DNA of 35,330 bases from Gammaproteobacteria bacterium (GTDB lineage Bacteria > Pseudomonadota > Gammaproteobacteria > Xanthomonadales > Xanthomonadaceae). The position numbers and the translations under genes were made by a program. Location: NCBI GenBank assembly GCA_025352045.1, contig JANXUD010000141.1, forward strand, positions 1 to 35,330. Direction: 5' to 3'. Under the pieces are notes generated by a model. That model worked only from the letters and a program-made list of their open reading frames with translations. It had not been told where the DNA came from and ran no database searches. Shown here piece after piece: positions 1 to 7,645 of the stretch (its first letter is position 1; every line of letters begins with the position of its first letter).

Positions 1-1
1 C

Positions 2-919
2 GTGCTCACGATCTCGGCGATCGCCGTCAGCAAGCTCACCGCCACGGGCCTCGGCAGCATCCTGCTGATGCTGGTGTCCGGCGTGATCCCCTGGCTGATG
101 CCGGTGGGCGCCGGCGTGGCCTGGCTGATCCTGCAGAACGTGCCCCTGATCCCCGTCTTCGAAGGCCTGGGCTTCACCCCGGTGTTCGCGGTGCTGCAGG
201 CAATGATGTATGTCGGTTATTCCAGCTTTACCTTCATCACCGGCCTGGTCGCGCGGCAGCAGGCGGCCGCGCGCGAGGAGCAGCGCCGGCTCAATGCCGA
301 ACTGCGCGCCACCCGGGCGCTGCTGGCCGAGAGTTCGCGCATGAGCGAGCGCCTGCGCATCTCCCGCGAGCTGCATGACCTGCTGGGCCACCACCTGACC
401 GCCCTCAGCCTCAACCTGGAGGTCGCCGGCCACCTGGCCGAGGGCAAGGCGCTGGAGCATGTGCGCCAGAGCCACACATTGGCCAAGCTGCTGCTGACCG
501 ACGTGCGCGAAGCGGTCAGCGAGATGCGCGAGGAACGGGGCGTGGACCTGAGCAGCGCGCTGAAGGTGCTGGTCGAGGGCGTCCCTGCGCTGCAGGTGGC
601 GCTGGAACTGCCCGAGACCCTGCGCATCGACGACCCCGAGCGCGCCCAGGTGCTGCTGCGCTGCGCCCAGGAGATCATCACCAATACCGTGCGTCACGCC
701 GGCGCGACCCACTTGACCCTGCGCCTGAGCGAGGACGCCGGCGGCCTGCGCCTGGAGGCCCGGGACAATGGCCGGGGCGCCAAGGTGGCGGCGCCGGGCA
801 ACGGCCTGCGCGGGATGCGCGAGAGATTGTCCGCCTGTGGCGGCCGAGTGGATATCATCACGGCACCGGGCGAGGGGTTCGCCCTGGACGTGCGCTTACC
901 GCTGGAGGCGGCCCCATGA
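2..919 (+). CDS. NarL-type sensor histidine kinase (5' end cut)
   Basis: This is the C-terminal part of a membrane sensor histidine kinase that phosphorylates the response regulator encoded directly downstream. The visible part has hydrophobic segments at about residues 5-50 and 58-82 and a short linker helix. A HisKA_3-type dimerisation/phosphotransfer box follows (SRELHDLLGHHL, phospho-acceptor His at about residue 125 of the visible part). A compact HATPase_c domain has an N box (EIITNTVRHAGA), a DNGRGA G1 box and a GNGLRGMRERL G2 region. The gene runs off the left edge. The GTG at position 2 is only the first possible start in view; the true start and probably more membrane segments lie upstream. 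The stop overlaps the next start (ATGA), so the two genes are translationally coupled. The signal sensed cannot be told from this sequence. Confidence 0.93.
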   Translation: MLTISAIAVSKLTATGLGSILLMLVSGVIPWLMPVGAGVAWLILQNVPLIPVFEGLGFTPVFAVLQAMMYVGYSSFTFITGLVARQQAAAREEQRRLNAELRATRALLAESSRMSERLRISRELHDLLGHHLTALSLNLEVAGHLAEGKALEHVRQSHTLAKLLLTDVREAVSEMREERGVDLSSALKVLVEGVPALQVALELPETLRIDDPERAQVLLRCAQEIITNTVRHAGATHLTLRLSEDAGGLRLEARDNGRGAKVAAPGNGLRGMRERLSACGGRVDIITAPGEGFALDVRLPLEAAP

Positions 920-1557
920 TTCGTGTCTGCCTGGTCGACGACCAGACCCTGGTGCGCCAGGGCGTCAAGTCACTGCTCGAACTGGCCGACGGCATCGAGG
1001 TTGTCGCCGAGGCGGCCGACGGCCGGCAGGCGGTCGAGCTGATCCCCGACCTCAAGCCCGACGTCGTCCTGATGGACATGCGGATGCCGATCATGTCCGG
1101 GCTGGAGGCCTTGCAGGCCCTGGCCGCCAAGGACCAGCTGCCGCCCACCATCATCCTGACCACCTTCGACGACGACCAGCTGGTGCTGGCCGGGATCAAG
1201 GCCGGCGCGCGGGGCTACCTGCTGAAGGACGTGACCCTGGACCAGCTCGTTTCCGCCATCCAGACGGTGGCCGGCGGCGGATCCCTGGTGCAACCGGCAG
1301 TGACCCAGCGGCTGCTGTCCGGGCTGGAAGGCCTGCACAACAGCTTCCTCAGCCTGGAACAGCCGGACCCCCTGACCGACCGGGAGACCGAGATCCTGCG
1401 CCTGATGGCCGGCGGCTTCTCCAACAAGGAAATCGCCAATTCGCTGGGCGTGGCCGAGGGCACGGTGAAGAACCACGTGTCGAACATCCTGTCCAAGCTC
1501 GGTGTCCGGGACCGCACGCGGGCGGTCCTCAAGGCCTTCGAGTTGAAATTGGTCTGA
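916..1557 (+). CDS. NarL/FixJ-family response regulator
   Basis: This is the DNA-binding response regulator partner of the upstream kinase, 213 aa. The receiver domain (about 1-120) has the acidic pair D8-D9, the phospho-acceptor D54 in VVLMDMRMP, the conserved Thr region (ILTTFDD) and Lys (LLKD). A LuxR/NarL helix-turn-helix occupies about residues 145-210 (LTDRETEILRLMAGG, then SNKEIANSLGVAEGTVKNHV). Length and layout are normal for the family. The ATG overlaps the kinase stop by 4 bp. The targets are unknown. No further gene follows closely on the same strand, so the pair is probably the end of its operon. Confidence 0.96.
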   Translation: MIRVCLVDDQTLVRQGVKSLLELADGIEVVAEAADGRQAVELIPDLKPDVVLMDMRMPIMSGLEALQALAAKDQLPPTIILTTFDDDQLVLAGIKAGARGYLLKDVTLDQLVSAIQTVAGGGSLVQPAVTQRLLSGLEGLHNSFLSLEQPDPLTDRETEILRLMAGGFSNKEIANSLGVAEGTVKNHVSNILSKLGVRDRTRAVLKAFELKLV

Positions 1558-1567
1558 GGGCCGCCCG

Positions 1568-1660
1568 TTGGCACATCCCTGTGCCAACCCCGCTGTTCGG
1601 TGCGGCCTCGGCCGCCGCCCGATTCGATTCCGTGAATGGATCGGCACGGGGATGTGCCGA
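1568..1660. repeat. Pair of REP-like hairpins in opposite orientation (BIME-like)
   Basis: Hairpin A (1568-1587) is TTGGCAC, a 6-nt loop, then GTGCCAA. Hairpin B (1641-1660) is TCGGCAC, a 6-nt loop, then GTGCCGA. Each has a perfect 7-bp stem. The reverse complement of B matches A at 17 of 20 positions including the loop (ATCCCT against ATCCCC), so they are inverted copies of one element 53 bp apart. This is the layout of bacterial interspersed mosaic elements built from REP units. The pair lies just after the response-regulator stop and may also act as an mRNA 3' end. Assignment to a named repeat family is not possible from this sequence. Confidence 0.75.
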
Positions 1661-1680
1661 CGCGCCGCTCGGGCGGCGTG
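1661..1680. other. GC-rich hairpin in the 1558-1808 gap
   Basis: CGCGCCGC pairs with GCGGCGTG around a TCGG tetraloop (8 bp with one G-U). It lies directly after the second REP-like hairpin. There is no T tract, so it is not a classical intrinsic terminator. The rest of the 251-bp gap holds a smaller GGGGCA/TGCCCC hairpin (1723-1737) and the candidate promoter at 1747; I see no gene in it. Confidence 0.4.
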
Positions 1681-1746
1681 GCCGGAGGCGAAATCGACGC
1701 ATTTCGACTCCGGTGCCGAACCGGGGCAGGATGCCCCGTGTTCCGC

Positions 1747-1752
1747 TACAAT
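1747..1752 (+). promoter_or_regulatory. Candidate -10 box (TACAAT)
   Basis: TACAAT sits in the context CGCTACAAT, a form that recurs before several genes in this window (TATACT, TACACT, TAGAAT). It lies 56 bp before the ATG at 1809. No convincing -35 hexamer is visible 16-18 bp upstream. Confidence 0.4.
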
Positions 1753-1808
1753 CCGTTTTCCTGCGGCCGGACGAAACCGGCCGAGGGTCGTGCCTGGAGA
1801 GCCGTCGA

Positions 1809-2876
1809 ATGACCCGTTTCCTCGAATTCCTTGTTTCCCTGCTGATCGTCGTCGTGATCTTCGTCGTGATCGGACTGTTCCTGCCGTCGAAGCGCTTCTA
1901 CACCTACAGCATCGAGACCAACCGTCCGATGAGCACGGTCAATGACCTGTTCAACGGCTTCAGCCGGTTCCGGGACTGGAACCCGCTGCTGCGCTACGAC
2001 AAGCACGCCAAGTCCGAACTGAGCGGTCCGCCGATGGGCGTGGGCGCCACCTTCAACTACCAGTCGAAGGACAAGATCATCGGCAACGGCAAGTGGGAGA
2101 TCGTCGAGTCCGTCCCGGGCGAGAAGGTCAAGTACAGGCTGACCAACGATTCGCGCGGCAGCGACAAGAGCATGACCATCCGCCTGGCGCGGAGCGGCCA
2201 GCGCAACCAGAACGTCAGGATCACCCAGGAATACCGGGTCAACTACGGCTGGGACATCGCCGGCCGCTACGCCGGCCTGTACGTGAACCGCAATGTCGGC
2301 GACGACATCAAGCGCGGCCTGGACAAGTTCAGCGGCCTGCTCGCCACGGTGCCCAAGTTCGACTATTCGCAGCACCCGGGCGGGTTCTCGATCGTGGACG
2401 TGCCGTCGGTGGACGTGCTGACCGTCAGCACCACTTCGCCGCGCAACAACGACGCGATCGCCCTGGCGATGAACAACCAGATCGCCTGGATCAAGAAGGT
2501 GATGGACGCCAACGGCCTGGTCGCCAACGGCCCGCTGCGCATCGTCACCAACGAGTTCACGTCCGACGCCTACGCCTTCGACGTGGTGCAGCCGGTCCGC
2601 CGCGCCACCGCGCCCGAGGGTGCGCCGGCGGGGGAGAAGATGTCGCTCAAGCTCGAGGGCCCGGTCAGTTATGACCAGGTGCCGGCGCGCAAGGCGGCCT
2701 TCACCACCTACACCGGCCCGGCCCCCGGCCTGCCGCGCGTGCGCGATCTGCTGCGCGCCTGGGCGCTGACCCACGGGTCCGACACCGCCGACCGCCCGTA
2801 CGAGGAATACATCGGCGGCGTGGCGACGATGACGGCCGAAGATGCGCAGTTCAAGGTCTATTGGCCGCTGAAGTGA
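1809..2876 (+). CDS. Membrane-anchored SRPBCC / GyrI-like domain protein
   Basis: This protein of 355 aa has an N-terminal membrane anchor (about residues 4-23, very rich in V, I and L). An SRPBCC/polyketide-cyclase-like region (about 25-185) follows, with the typical opening of an Ile-rich strand, then FRDWNPLLRYD, a GVGATFNYQS turn and a long C-terminal helix. The C-terminal half (about 190-355) resembles GyrI-like small-molecule binding domains (ends YEEYIGGVATMTAEDAQFKVYWPLK-like). Family members bind hydrophobic or small ligands, but no substrate can be named. The start is supported by GGAGA at 1796-1800, 8 nt before the ATG, and by a -10-like TACAAT further upstream. The open frame extends upstream, but that part has no protein-like character. 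Function is unknown; the domain calls are from pattern recognition. Confidence 0.85.
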   Translation: MTRFLEFLVSLLIVVVIFVVIGLFLPSKRFYTYSIETNRPMSTVNDLFNGFSRFRDWNPLLRYDKHAKSELSGPPMGVGATFNYQSKDKIIGNGKWEIVESVPGEKVKYRLTNDSRGSDKSMTIRLARSGQRNQNVRITQEYRVNYGWDIAGRYAGLYVNRNVGDDIKRGLDKFSGLLATVPKFDYSQHPGGFSIVDVPSVDVLTVSTTSPRNNDAIALAMNNQIAWIKKVMDANGLVANGPLRIVTNEFTSDAYAFDVVQPVRRATAPEGAPAGEKMSLKLEGPVSYDQVPARKAAFTTYTGPAPGLPRVRDLLRAWALTHGSDTADRPYEEYIGGVATMTAEDAQFKVYWPLK

Positions 2877-2890
2877 TGCCAGCGGGCAGC

Positions 2891-2919
2891 GCGCGGGTCG
2901 CCTTCGCGGTGGCCCGCGT
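2891..2919 (+). other. Intergenic hairpin before the ABC operon
   Basis: A 12-bp stem (2891-2902 with 2908-2919, three G-U pairs) closes a TTCGC loop in the 61-bp gap between the SRPBCC gene and the ABC ATPase. It has no T tail. It could separate expression of the two genes by processing or attenuation, or stabilise an mRNA end. No -10-like element is visible in this gap, so the ABC genes may be read through from 1747. Confidence 0.45.
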
Positions 2920-2937
2920 CGCGGATCTTGCCATCCA

Positions 2938-3858
2938 ATGATCGAAGCCAGCGGGCTGCGAAAGCGCTATGCCAGGCTGACCGCGGTCGACGGGGTCAGC
3001 TTCAAGGTGGAGCCGGGCGAAGTGCTTGGCTTCCTCGGTCCCAACGGCGCCGGCAAGTCCACCACGATGCGGCTGATCGCAGGCTTCCTGCTGCCCACCG
3101 AGGGCAGCGCGACGGTTTGCGGCCATGACGTGCAGCGCGATGCCCTGGCCGCGCGACGGGTGCTGGGCTACCTGCCGGAAGGCGCGCCCTCCTATGGCGA
3201 GATGAGTCCGCGCGGCCTGCTTGGCTTCATCGCCGACGTGCGCGGGCTGCGCGGCGACCGGCGCCGCCAGCGCATGGATTTCGTGATCACGCGCCTGGGC
3301 CTCGAGGCCGTGCTGCAGCAACCGATCGACACCCTGTCCAAGGGCTTCCGACGCCGCGTGGGCCTGGCCGCGGCCATCCTGCATGATCCCGCGGCGCTCA
3401 TCCTCGACGAGCCCACCGACGGCCTGGACCCGAACCAGAAACACGAAGTGCGCGGCCTGATCACCGAGCTGGCGCGCGAGCGCACCATCCTGCTGTCGAC
3501 CCACATCCTCGAGGAAGTGGAAGCAGTGTGCACGCGGGCGATCATCATCGCCCGCGGCAAGATCCTGGCCGACGACACGCCAGCTGGCTACCTGGCGCGT
3601 TCGCGCTTTCACAATGCGGTGTCGTTGCAGCCGGCGGACACCATCTCGGCGCGCGCCGCCCTCGACGGCATGCCCGGCGTCAGCGGCTTCGAGCAGGTGG
3701 GCGCGCGGCTGTACGTGTTCCCGCAGGGCAAGGCGAAATTGTCCGAGCCCGTCGCCGACCGGCTGAAGCAGCGCAACGTGGCCTTCAGCGGCCTGCGCCT
3801 GGAGCATGGGCGGCTGGACGAAGTGTTCCGCCGCATCACCGCAGAGCCCGCCGCATGA
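2938..3858 (+). CDS. ABC transporter ATP-binding protein, GldA-like
   Basis: This is the nucleotide-binding subunit of an ABC-2 type exporter or gliding-type complex, 306 aa. Walker A is GPNGAGKST (34-42). The signature motif is LSKGF (133-137), a variant of LSGGQ that is usual in GldA-like proteins. Walker B is ALILDEP (153-159) followed by TDGLD, and the switch His is in STH (about 189). The C-terminal part (220-306) is the short accessory region common in this subfamily. The ATG at 2938 has no good Shine-Dalgarno sequence (TTGCCATCCA precedes it). The gene is coupled by ATGA to the permease downstream. Despite the Gld name, gliding cannot be inferred: GldA/F/G homologues are widespread in non-gliding proteobacteria. 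Confidence 0.95.
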   Translation: MIEASGLRKRYARLTAVDGVSFKVEPGEVLGFLGPNGAGKSTTMRLIAGFLLPTEGSATVCGHDVQRDALAARRVLGYLPEGAPSYGEMSPRGLLGFIADVRGLRGDRRRQRMDFVITRLGLEAVLQQPIDTLSKGFRRRVGLAAAILHDPAALILDEPTDGLDPNQKHEVRGLITELARERTILLSTHILEEVEAVCTRAIIIARGKILADDTPAGYLARSRFHNAVSLQPADTISARAALDGMPGVSGFEQVGARLYVFPQGKAKLSEPVADRLKQRNVAFSGLRLEHGRLDEVFRRITAEPAA

Positions 3859-4589
3859 GCCCTGCACTGGCCATCTACCGGCGCGAATTCGCCGCCTATT
3901 TCGCCTCGCCGCTAGCGGCGGTGTTCATCGTCATCTTCCTGATGCTGGCGAGCGCATTCACCTTCTACTTCGGCGGCTTCTTCGAGGCCGGCCAGGCCGA
4001 CCTGCAGGCCTTCTTCCGCTTCCATCCCTGGCTGTACCTGTTGCTGGTGCCAGCAGTGTCGATGGGCCTGTGGGCGGAGGAGCGCAAGTCCGGCACGCTG
4101 GAACTGCTGCTCACCCAGCCGGTGACCTTGTGGCAGGCGGTGCTGGGCAAGTTCTTCGCTGCCTGGACCTTCCTGGCGCTGGCGCTGGCGCTGAGCTTTC
4201 CGCTGTGGATCACCGTGGGCTGGCTGGGCGCGCCGGACCACGGCGTGATCTTCGCCAGTTACCTCGGCAGCCTGTTGATGGCGGGCGCCTTCCTGGCGAT
4301 CGGCGGCTGCCTGTCCGCGGCCACGCGCAGCCAGGTGCTGGCCTTCATCCTGGCGGTGCTTGTCTGCCTGGTGTTCCTGCTGGCCGGCTTCCCGCTGGCG
4401 CTGGATCCCCTGCGGCCTTTCCTGTCGCAGGGTGCGATCGACGCCGTCGGCGCGCTGAGTTTCCTCACCCATTTCCAGGCGATCCTGCGCGGCGTGCTCG
4501 ACCTGCGCGACGTGCTGTATTTCGTGCTGACGATCCTGGCCTGGCTGTGCGCCACGGTGCTGGTGATCGAGATCCGCAAGGCCGACTGA
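3855..4589 (+). CDS. ABC transporter permease, GldF-like
   Basis: This is the membrane subunit (244 aa) that pairs with the ATPase encoded just before it. About six hydrophobic segments are visible: SPLAAVFIVIFLMLASAFTF near the N terminus, WLYLLLVPAVSMGLWAE, FFAAWTFLALALALSF, SYLGSLLMAGAFLAIGG, LAFILAVLVCLVFLLAG and VLYFVLTILAWLCATVLV. A short EERKSGTLELLLTQPV element between segments 2 and 3 is a hallmark of ABC-2/GldF permeases and probably contacts the ATPase. The ATG overlaps the ATPase stop by 4 bp, and the next gene begins 3 bp after the stop, so the three genes form one operon. The substrate is unknown. Confidence 0.94.
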   Translation: MSPALAIYRREFAAYFASPLAAVFIVIFLMLASAFTFYFGGFFEAGQADLQAFFRFHPWLYLLLVPAVSMGLWAEERKSGTLELLLTQPVTLWQAVLGKFFAAWTFLALALALSFPLWITVGWLGAPDHGVIFASYLGSLLMAGAFLAIGGCLSAATRSQVLAFILAVLVCLVFLLAGFPLALDPLRPFLSQGAIDAVGALSFLTHFQAILRGVLDLRDVLYFVLTILAWLCATVLVIEIRKAD

Positions 4590-4592
4590 CCG

Positions 4593-6470
4593 ATGCCGAC
4601 CGCCCGCACTTCGCGCTTTCCCCGGCTCGCGCCCTGGCTGGCCTTGCCGCTGCTCGCGTTGGCCTTCCTCGCCGCGGTCTGGCTGTCGGGCCTGTTCCTG
4701 CGCGGCGCGCGGCTGGACCTGACCCAGCACCGCCTGTACACGCTGTCGGACGGCACCGTGCGCATCCTGGGCAAGCTGCAGCGTCCGGTGAAGCTGACCC
4801 TGTTCTATTCCGAGCGCGCCGCCGCCGGCCAGCCGCAGTTCCGCGTCTATGCGCAGCGCGTGCGCGAGTTGCTCGAGGAAGTCGCGTCGAAGTCGAAGGG
4901 TCGGCTGACGCTGGCCTTCGTGGACCCCGAGCCCTTCACCGATGCCGAGGACACCGCCGCCGGCAAGGGCCTGCGCGCGATCCCGCTGCCCAATGGCGAG
5001 GGCAGCCTGTACTTCGGCATGGTCGGCAGCAATGGCAAGGGTGGCGAGTCAGTGATGCCCTTCATCGAGCCGGCCAAGGAGGCCTTCCTCGAATACGACA
5101 TCGCCAAGCTGGTCAGCACGCTCGGCCAGGAGCACAAGCCGGTGCTGGCGATCCTCAGCGACCTGCCGACCGGACCCAGCCTGGATCCGCTCAGCGGCCA
5201 GCCCACCCCCGGCTGGATGATCGACCGGCAACTGCGCCAGTTCTTCGACGTGCGCCGCCTGCAGGGCAATCCGCGCTCCATCGGCGACGACATTGACCTG
5301 CTGATGGTGGTGCATCCGCGCGCGCCCACGCCTGACACCGAGTACGCGATCGACCAGTACGTGCTGCGCGGCGGCCACCTGCTGGTGTTCGTGGATCCCG
5401 ATGCGGAGTCGGATCCAAAGGGCAACCAGCTCGACCCGGCCGCATTCGACGCGTCGCGCAGTTCCGACCTGCCCATCCTGTTCAAGGCCTGGGGCCTGGC
5501 CTATGCGCCGGATCGCGTCGTGCTGGATGCGCAGAACGCCCTGCAGGCGCAGCCCGATCCGTCCGAACCGCCGCAGCGCCAGTTGGCCATCCTCGGACTG
5601 CATGCCGCGGACCTCAACCAGCACGACGTGCTGACCGCGGACCTCGAGTCGCTCAACCTGAGCAGCGCGGGATCGCTCGGGCTGGCGCCGCAGTCGCCGC
5701 TGAAGTTCGAGGCCCTGGTGCAGAGCTCGCGCAACGCCATGCTGGTGGATGTGGTGAAGGTGCGCGAGGCCGGGAGCGACCCGGCGATCCTGTCCGATGG
5801 CTTCCACGCCGACACCCGCGATCCCTACACGCTGGCGGCGCGGCTCACCGGCAGGTTGAAGTCGGCCTTCCCCGACCGGGCCGGACCCAGGCACCTGGCG
5901 GCCAGCGTGAAGCCGGCGAACATCGTGGTGGTGGCCGATACCGACCTGCTCAGTGACCGCCTGTGGGTGGACAAGCAGAACTTCCTTGGCCAGGAAGTCG
6001 CCAATCCCTTCGCCAACAACGCCGATTTCGTCTACAACGCGGTGGACAACCTGGTCGGCAACGACGATCTGATCGCCGTGCGCACGCGGCCGACGTCGAG
6101 CCGCCCGTTCGAGCGCATCGAGGTGGTCCGGCATGCGGCCGAGCAGCAGTATGAGTCGCGCGAGAAGGCGCTGCAGCGACAACTCGAACAAGTCGAGGAC
6201 AAGCTGTCCACGCTGCAGCCGGTCGGCCCGAACGGCGAAACGCCCAAGCTCAGCCCCGCGCAACAGAAACAGGTACAGGCCTACCAGGTGCAGCGCGCCC
6301 GCGCACGCCGGGACCTGCGCGCCGTGCAGCGCGGCCTGAACGCCGACATCCAGGAGATCGGCAACCGGATCAAGGCGATCGACATCCTGGCGGTGCCGGT
6401 GCTGGTGGCCTTGCTAGCCCTGGTGATCGGCTGGCGCCGGCGCATGTTGCGCGCCGACGCGCAGCAATGA
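4593..6470 (+). CDS. GldG-like ABC auxiliary protein
   Basis: This 625-aa protein belongs to the GldG/ABC_transp_aux type, the usual third component of GldA-GldF systems. One membrane segment lies near the N terminus (about 13-36, LAPWLALPLLALAFLAAVWL). It is followed by the family-typical DLTQHRLYTLSDGT and a long extracytoplasmic region. A second membrane segment sits at the C terminus (about 598-617, IDILAVPVLVALLALVIGW), ending in Arg-rich residues. A charged, coiled-coil-prone stretch precedes it (about 518-590, rich in Q, E and R). The large middle part is thought in this family to be a GATase-like fold without known catalysis. The role within the complex is unknown. The family call is well supported by order and ends; residue positions are approximate. 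Confidence 0.92.
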   Translation: MPTARTSRFPRLAPWLALPLLALAFLAAVWLSGLFLRGARLDLTQHRLYTLSDGTVRILGKLQRPVKLTLFYSERAAAGQPQFRVYAQRVRELLEEVASKSKGRLTLAFVDPEPFTDAEDTAAGKGLRAIPLPNGEGSLYFGMVGSNGKGGESVMPFIEPAKEAFLEYDIAKLVSTLGQEHKPVLAILSDLPTGPSLDPLSGQPTPGWMIDRQLRQFFDVRRLQGNPRSIGDDIDLLMVVHPRAPTPDTEYAIDQYVLRGGHLLVFVDPDAESDPKGNQLDPAAFDASRSSDLPILFKAWGLAYAPDRVVLDAQNALQAQPDPSEPPQRQLAILGLHAADLNQHDVLTADLESLNLSSAGSLGLAPQSPLKFEALVQSSRNAMLVDVVKVREAGSDPAILSDGFHADTRDPYTLAARLTGRLKSAFPDRAGPRHLAASVKPANIVVVADTDLLSDRLWVDKQNFLGQEVANPFANNADFVYNAVDNLVGNDDLIAVRTRPTSSRPFERIEVVRHAAEQQYESREKALQRQLEQVEDKLSTLQPVGPNGETPKLSPAQQKQVQAYQVQRARARRDLRAVQRGLNADIQEIGNRIKAIDILAVPVLVALLALVIGWRRRMLRADAQQ

Positions 6471-6483
6471 CCAGAGGGCAGAA

Positions 6484-6843
6484 ATGACCGGCGTGTCGCG
6501 CCTGCTTGCCGTGCTCGCGCCGATCCTCTGCGCCGCGGGCGTCGCCCTGGGCGCCTACGCCAGCCATGCCGCCGCGGCGCCGCTGGCGCGCGAACGGCTG
6601 GCACTCGCGGCCCTGTTCGCCTTTGGCCACGGAATCGGCCTGGTGGCGCTGCAATCACGCAGCTCGCGCCTGGCGATCGCCGCGCGCAGCATGCTGGCGG
6701 TCGGCGTGCTGCTGTTCTCCGGCAGCCTGGCCGGCGCCGCGCTTGCAGGCTTGCCCACGGTGGCGGCGCCGCTCGGCGGCATGCTGTTGATCGCGGGCTG
6801 GTTGCTGGTGGCGGTGGACGCGGCCCGGGGCGCGGGGGCCTGA
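6484..6843 (+). CDS. DUF423 small membrane protein
   Basis: This integral membrane protein of 119 aa has four hydrophobic segments. It shows the DUF423 pattern: GVALGAYASHAA near the start, FAFGHGIGLVAL in the second helix, LLFSGSLAGAALAG in the third and PLGGMLLIAGWLLVAV in the fourth. The family is widespread and has no known activity. It starts 13 bp after the GldG-like gene, with AGAGGGCAG just before the ATG as ribosome-binding site, and ends 2 bp before the glycosylase start. It is probably co-transcribed with both. Confidence 0.9.
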   Translation: MTGVSRLLAVLAPILCAAGVALGAYASHAAAAPLARERLALAALFAFGHGIGLVALQSRSSRLAIAARSMLAVGVLLFSGSLAGAALAGLPTVAAPLGGMLLIAGWLLVAVDAARGAGA

Positions 6844-6845
6844 CG

Positions 6846-7610
6846 ATGGCGACCCGGTTTCCGCGCGGCTTCGACCTCGAGCTTGCCTCGGCGCACCTGG
6901 CCAGGCGGGATCGCAAGCTCGGCCGCTGGATCGCGAAGATCGGGCCGCTCGAAACCGCAGGCTGGCGCAAGCCCTTCGACACCGTGGATTCGCTGGCGCG
7001 CTCGATCCTCTACCAGCAGCTGTCCGGCAAGGCCGCGGCGACGATCGTCGGCCGGCTCGAACAGGCCGTCGGCAGCACGCGTCTCACCCCGGACGCATTG
7101 GCAAGGGTCGATGACGCGGCACTGCGGGGCTGTGGCGTGTCAGGCAACAAGGCGCTGGCCCTGCGCGACCTCAGCCGCCGCGCCGAAGCGGGCGAGGTGC
7201 CCGATTCGAAGGCACTCCTGCACCTTCACCATGACGAAATCATCGAACGCCTCACCGCCGTGCGCGGCATCGGCCGATGGACGGTCGAGATGATGCTGAT
7301 GTTCCGCCTCGGCCGGCCCGACATCCTGCCGGTGGACGACCTGGGTGTGCGCAAGGGCGCCCAGCTGCTCGACAGGCTGGAGGACATGCCCAAGCCAAGG
7401 GAACTCGCGGTGCGCGGGGAGGCCTGGGGGCCGTACCGCACGCTGGCGGGCCTGTACCTGTGGCGGATCGCTGATTTCGCGCAGGCGCCGAAGGCAGAGC
7501 CGGCGAAAAAGGTTGTCGCAAGCCAGGCCGCCGCGAAAAAAGTGGTCGCGAAGAACGTCGTCGCGAAGAACGTCGTCGCGAAAAAAGCAGTCCGCCGCTC
7601 GCAGGATTGA
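6846..7610 (+). CDS. AlkA-like DNA-3-methyladenine glycosylase with Lys-rich tail
   Basis: This base-excision repair glycosylase of the HhH-GPD superfamily is 254 aa and removes alkylated purines from DNA. The helix-hairpin-helix is LTAVRGIGRWTVEMMLMF (about 136-153). It is followed by the family's ILPVDDLGVRKG, which carries the catalytic Asp (D164 or D165). SILYQQLSGKAA (53-64) is the usual N-terminal helix of this group. The last about 40 residues are unusual: a Lys/Ala/Val-rich tail with a repeated VVAKN unit, encoded by a 15-bp tandem repeat. It is likely disordered and basic and may add non-specific DNA binding. There is no iron-sulfur cluster motif. The gene is convergent with the M15 peptidase gene. 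Confidence 0.93.
   Translation: MATRFPRGFDLELASAHLARRDRKLGRWIAKIGPLETAGWRKPFDTVDSLARSILYQQLSGKAAATIVGRLEQAVGSTRLTPDALARVDDAALRGCGVSGNKALALRDLSRRAEAGEVPDSKALLHLHHDEIIERLTAVRGIGRWTVEMMLMFRLGRPDILPVDDLGVRKGAQLLDRLEDMPKPRELAVRGEAWGPYRTLAGLYLWRIADFAQAPKAEPAKKVVASQAAAKKVVAKNVVAKNVVAKKAVRRSQD
7542..7586 (+). repeat. Three tandem 15-bp units coding VVAKN/VVAKK
   Basis: Units are at 7542-7556 (GTGGTCGCGAAGAAC), 7557-7571 and 7572-7586. They are near-identical, and related GCGAAAAA sequence lies just upstream. They encode the basic tail of the glycosylase. A unit length divisible by three means that copy-number change would keep the frame. Confidence 0.85.
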
Positions 7611-7645
7611 ACCGCCCGGCGTTGGCAAGCGCGCGGCGCCCGGGG

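Noticed and set aside
768-1808. Upstream extension of the SRPBCC frame through the two-component genes
   Set aside because: A good ribosome-binding site and membrane anchor mark ATG 1809; the extension is out of frame to the kinase and regulator and has no protein character.
3855-4589. Gliding motility locus
   Set aside because: GldA/F/G-like proteins alone do not indicate gliding; no other gld or spr gene is present.
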